From the NCBI RefSeq assembly GCF_900964775.1, contig NC_041818.1, positions 15,027,332 to 15,091,331 on the forward strand: a DNA stretch of 64,000 bases, in the 5' to 3' direction. Made by a program: the position numbers and the translations under genes. Shown piece after piece: positions 61,589-64,000 of this stretch. The notes under the pieces were generated by a model, which did not search any database, was not told the origin of the DNA, and was given only the letters and a program-made list of their open reading frames with translations. Every line of letters begins with the position of its first letter. Position 1 is the first letter of the stretch. This DNA is from Scleropages formosus. Taxonomy: Eukaryota > Chordata > Actinopteri > Osteoglossiformes > Osteoglossidae.

Positions 61589-61993
61589 TAAGGTACTGCC
61601 AGGAAGCACACCTACTGAGTCCAGGAGTTCTCCAGTGTGCTCCTTCCTCCACCCAATGATATCCCCAGTTTAGATCAGCACAGTAACATTTTGCCTTTCC
61701 CTCCTCTGTTGCTGGAGAGTTTTCCAGAAAATCGCTTTCTGTGTCCTCTTCACCCTCCCACATTTGAACTTCTGCTTCTGCTGCCATGGCCTTGTTAATT
61801 TTTCTATACTTCTAGCATTCACCTAGCTAGTACTGACTGACAGCTCCTTCTTTAACACGTTCTTTTAGTGTTCATCAAAGGGTTGTTGATATGCTCCAAT
61901 GACAGGGCTCAGCCACCTTAGAGCTTCAGCTCCTTGTAGCAGCATCCATAACAGAGGCCTTGAATACAACACATTCCCTGACTTCCCTTAGTA

Positions 61994-63001
61994 CAGCGGA
62001 ACCTCGGAACTCGAACGCTTCTGAACTCAAACAATTCAGAACTCGAACAAGTTGTTCGAGAAGAAAATGTCTCAGAACTTGAACGAAATTTCGGAACTTG
62101 AACCGATGAACCTTTCAGGCTAAAACCTGTCGGACACGTGACGTGTCTTTTTCCCGTAAAACAAAGGGTGAGTATGACAAGCGTGACTCGGTATGAGTCA
62201 GTCTTGCCTGAAAACTCTGAGTTTATTTCATTTATTTATGGGTTTTACACTTTTTATTTATGGTTTTATCAGCAGGTATGTATGTATATAACGTAAAAGC
62301 CCTATTTAACGCCCCGGGGGTGTTACATTTTCCAAAAGGGGGACGTTTATTAGAGATCATATGGTAGTGAAATTGATCATCATTTCTCTCCATAAAAAGT
62401 TCATGCAAATGCCACAAGTAGATCGGGTATTACCCCCTAGCACCCTGAGTGAAAATGTGCTTGAGAATGTTGCCGGGGGTAGTACTGGCCTTGCTGGGTG
62501 TGAAATTTCAGACTCTGAATCTGACCACTCTCATGTGACAGACATCGGGGAGGCGTCAGATTATGATAGTCCCGGACATTAATAAACCAGTGGATTATCT
62601 TTGTTGTTTACAGTGTGTAAATGTGTTAATACAGTTTAACAGTTGTCAATGTCAGTATTCTTCATGGAAGTTTGACGTGTTCACATAGTTATTAATGTGT
62701 TTGTGGATTGTTTCATGTTACGGACTACGGAAGAGAATGGGATTTAAAACTTGGTACCGGTAAGTTTTTTTTTATTCTTTTCTGATTACTCGAAAAAAAA
62801 ATACCAGATATTTTCAAAAATGGGTGGAGGCGTTAAATAGGGATTTTACAGTAGGTTTAAATAGGCAATCATTTTGGGGTCTGGAACGGATTAATCCAAT
62901 TTACATTATTTCTTATGGGAAAAATTGATTCAGAACTCGAACTTTTCAAAACTCAAATGCCCTTCTGGAATGACTTAAGTTCGAGTTCCGAGGTTCCACT
63001 A
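61994..63001. mobile_element. Tigger/pogo-like DNA transposon (non-autonomous) carrying a nested element
   Basis: Terminal inverted repeats: the left end begins CAGCGGAACCTCGGAACTCG and the right end reads, in reverse complement, TAGTGGAACCTCGGAACTCG, with 21 of the first 23 bases equal. Both ends are bordered by TA (61992-61993 and 63002-63003), the Tc1/mariner/pogo target. Without the inner insert it is about 450 bases and carries no transposase, so it depended on a helper. Confidence 0.85.
62291..62851. mobile_element. Inner TA-flanked DNA element nested in the Tigger-like one
   Basis: A 561-base block with inverted ends: left ACGTAAAAGCCCTATTTAAC and right, in reverse complement, CTGTAAAATCCCTATTTAAC (20 of 23 bases equal including the next GCC), bordered by TA at 62289-62290 and 62852-62853. 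It holds a 73-codon plus-strand frame (62361-62582) with an acidic, serine-rich end (SDSESDHSHVTDIGEASDYD) that may be a transposase remnant; I do not recognise it. Confidence 0.7.
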
Positions 63002-63430
63002 TATACAGAATCTCTACTGAAGGAAGTTGAAGTCATTATTAAGCTGGGCCTTTGTCAGGTATTCTTAGGACACCCTTACTACTTGCTTAGTCCTTCCGTG
63101 TCTGTCTGACGGCTTTCGAAAGCCATCTGATCCAGCTCCTCACCAAGAGGCAATCAGCTGACAGTTCAGTGCTCCACTTCATTTGAGTTTCCATAAAGCA
63201 TCAGAGCAGATGACAGAACTACAACATTTTTAACCGACAGTACTCTGGAAGATTAAAAAGAAAGCAAATTTTGTTTTGGCTAATCCACTTTGTTTTTAAT
63301 CAGGCAGCTCATTCTTCCCAGTTACGCCCCTCCAGGTTTCTCTGCAATTTCAAAAAATGCTGAAATCTGCCAGTAGAAACAAAGTTTAAAAGTGTCTCCT
63401 CCTCTAGCACAGCATCCAAAAATCTTGATG

Positions 63431-64000
63431 CCCCTTTCCCTCAGAACTGCTGATTCCCTTTCAAAATTCAACAATGGTATCAAAAGATATGTTTTTTTTT
63501 TTACTTACTTCTCCACTAATAACTTAACAGATGCATAAATTTGCATGAACTCAAGTTACACTCATCTTTGCATTTCCTACCTGACAAAATTGTAAAGGCA
63601 GTTGCTCAAGTCATTTGTACCAGCAAAAACGGTGGCATCAGGAAGCAAACCATGTTTCAGAAAAGTGTGTCTCTGTGTCCAAAGCTCTAAGAGTTTCGAC
63701 CTGTCATAGTAGCTCTGGCTTTTACCCTACCAGAGCACTAGCTACTGCACCTTATGGGTGCTGCATCTGACCTTAGTTCCACACTCTGCACATTTATCAC
63801 CCATCCACTATGTGCTCACTGGCAGACACTACCAGGTCTATCCTTGTCCTAGTAACAATTTTTGCAATAAATTAGACTATTAGCCAAGCAGAGCGACTTG
63901 GTCCATGGAATCCCGAGTATCTACTGCAGTCAACCCGATTCATACAGACCTTAACCTGTTTTATCTCACTTGATCACTGTCACGTGGAACCGAGGACATA
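63431..64000. other. Window end, unassigned
   Basis: No recognisable exon or repeat boundary. By position it could continue the minus-strand LINE, but the wording is too decayed to say. Confidence 0.4.

Larger units (their letters stand above)
61028..63430 (-). mobile_element. Old LINE, minus strand, interrupted by a SINE and nested DNA transposons
   Basis: Read on the minus strand, 61028-61168 gives an RT-type block (NTEMLKGLDVVGLSLLTHLF, then GVVPLDWLTVLKIPMF). 61600-61990 and 63004-63430 match in wording the upstream part of the same fish LINE: GTGTGCTCCTTCCTCCACCC, GAGGCAATCAGCTGACAG and CAGTTACGCCCCTCCAGGT are its usual landmarks on the opposite strand, the last in the endonuclease region. 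The parts are in the right order once the inserts at 61222-61588 and 61994-63001 are taken out. Frame is broken throughout; the clade is not assigned. The remnant may run on to the window end. Confidence 0.68.

Noticed and set aside
61569-61787. Acidic 72-codon frame as a host gene
   Set aside because: It falls within wording of a decayed fish LINE on the same strand and crosses no splice signals.

Overview
The window reads as genomic DNA from a ray-finned fish (probably a teleost). It carries a cluster of novel immune-type receptor (NITR) genes, a family known from teleosts and their close relatives, embedded in SINE- and LINE-rich DNA. The abundant tRNA-type SINE with a (TG)n tail is one I loosely associate with early-branching teleosts such as bony-tongues, but I cannot name the species from sequence alone.

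I could assemble eight complete receptor genes and the last exon of a ninth by following open reading, splice signals and codon phase. In order: A (76-204, +, 3' exon only), B (3982-6939, -), C (10824-14522, -), D (17966-21384, -), E (25514-28306, -), G (40650-42363, +), H (46032-49425, +), I (52050-55364, +), F (58243-60433, -). The usual plan is: short leader exon; one exon for an N-terminal V domain with its J-like FGxGT strand fused on; one exon for a second Ig (I-type) domain that also ends in a J-like strand; a transmembrane exon; a short linker exon; and a terminal exon with two tyrosine motifs. Every intron is phase 1 except the last, which is phase 0. Joined lengths are exact multiples of three in all eight full genes.

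A (as far as seen), B, C, D, E, F, H and I look inhibitory, with ITIM or ITIM-like motifs in the tail. G has no tail and an arginine inside its membrane segment, as expected for an activating receptor that borrows a signalling adaptor. The V domains of D and G are close relatives, so they look like an inhibitory/activating pair. Gene I lacks the second Ig domain and has a short stalk exon instead. The second-domain exon is nearly the same in seven genes although the V exons differ widely, and its variants are mosaic between genes, which points to repeated gene conversion.

Between genes there is mostly repeat: about nineteen copies of one tRNA-derived SINE, two other SINE types sharing a 3' tail, LINE fragments, microsatellites, and at the right end an old minus-strand LINE broken by a SINE and by a TA-flanked DNA transposon that itself holds a second TA-flanked element. 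The 12 kb between E and G holds repeats and no receptor exon that I could find. No tRNA, rRNA, CRISPR or non-receptor host gene was recognised.
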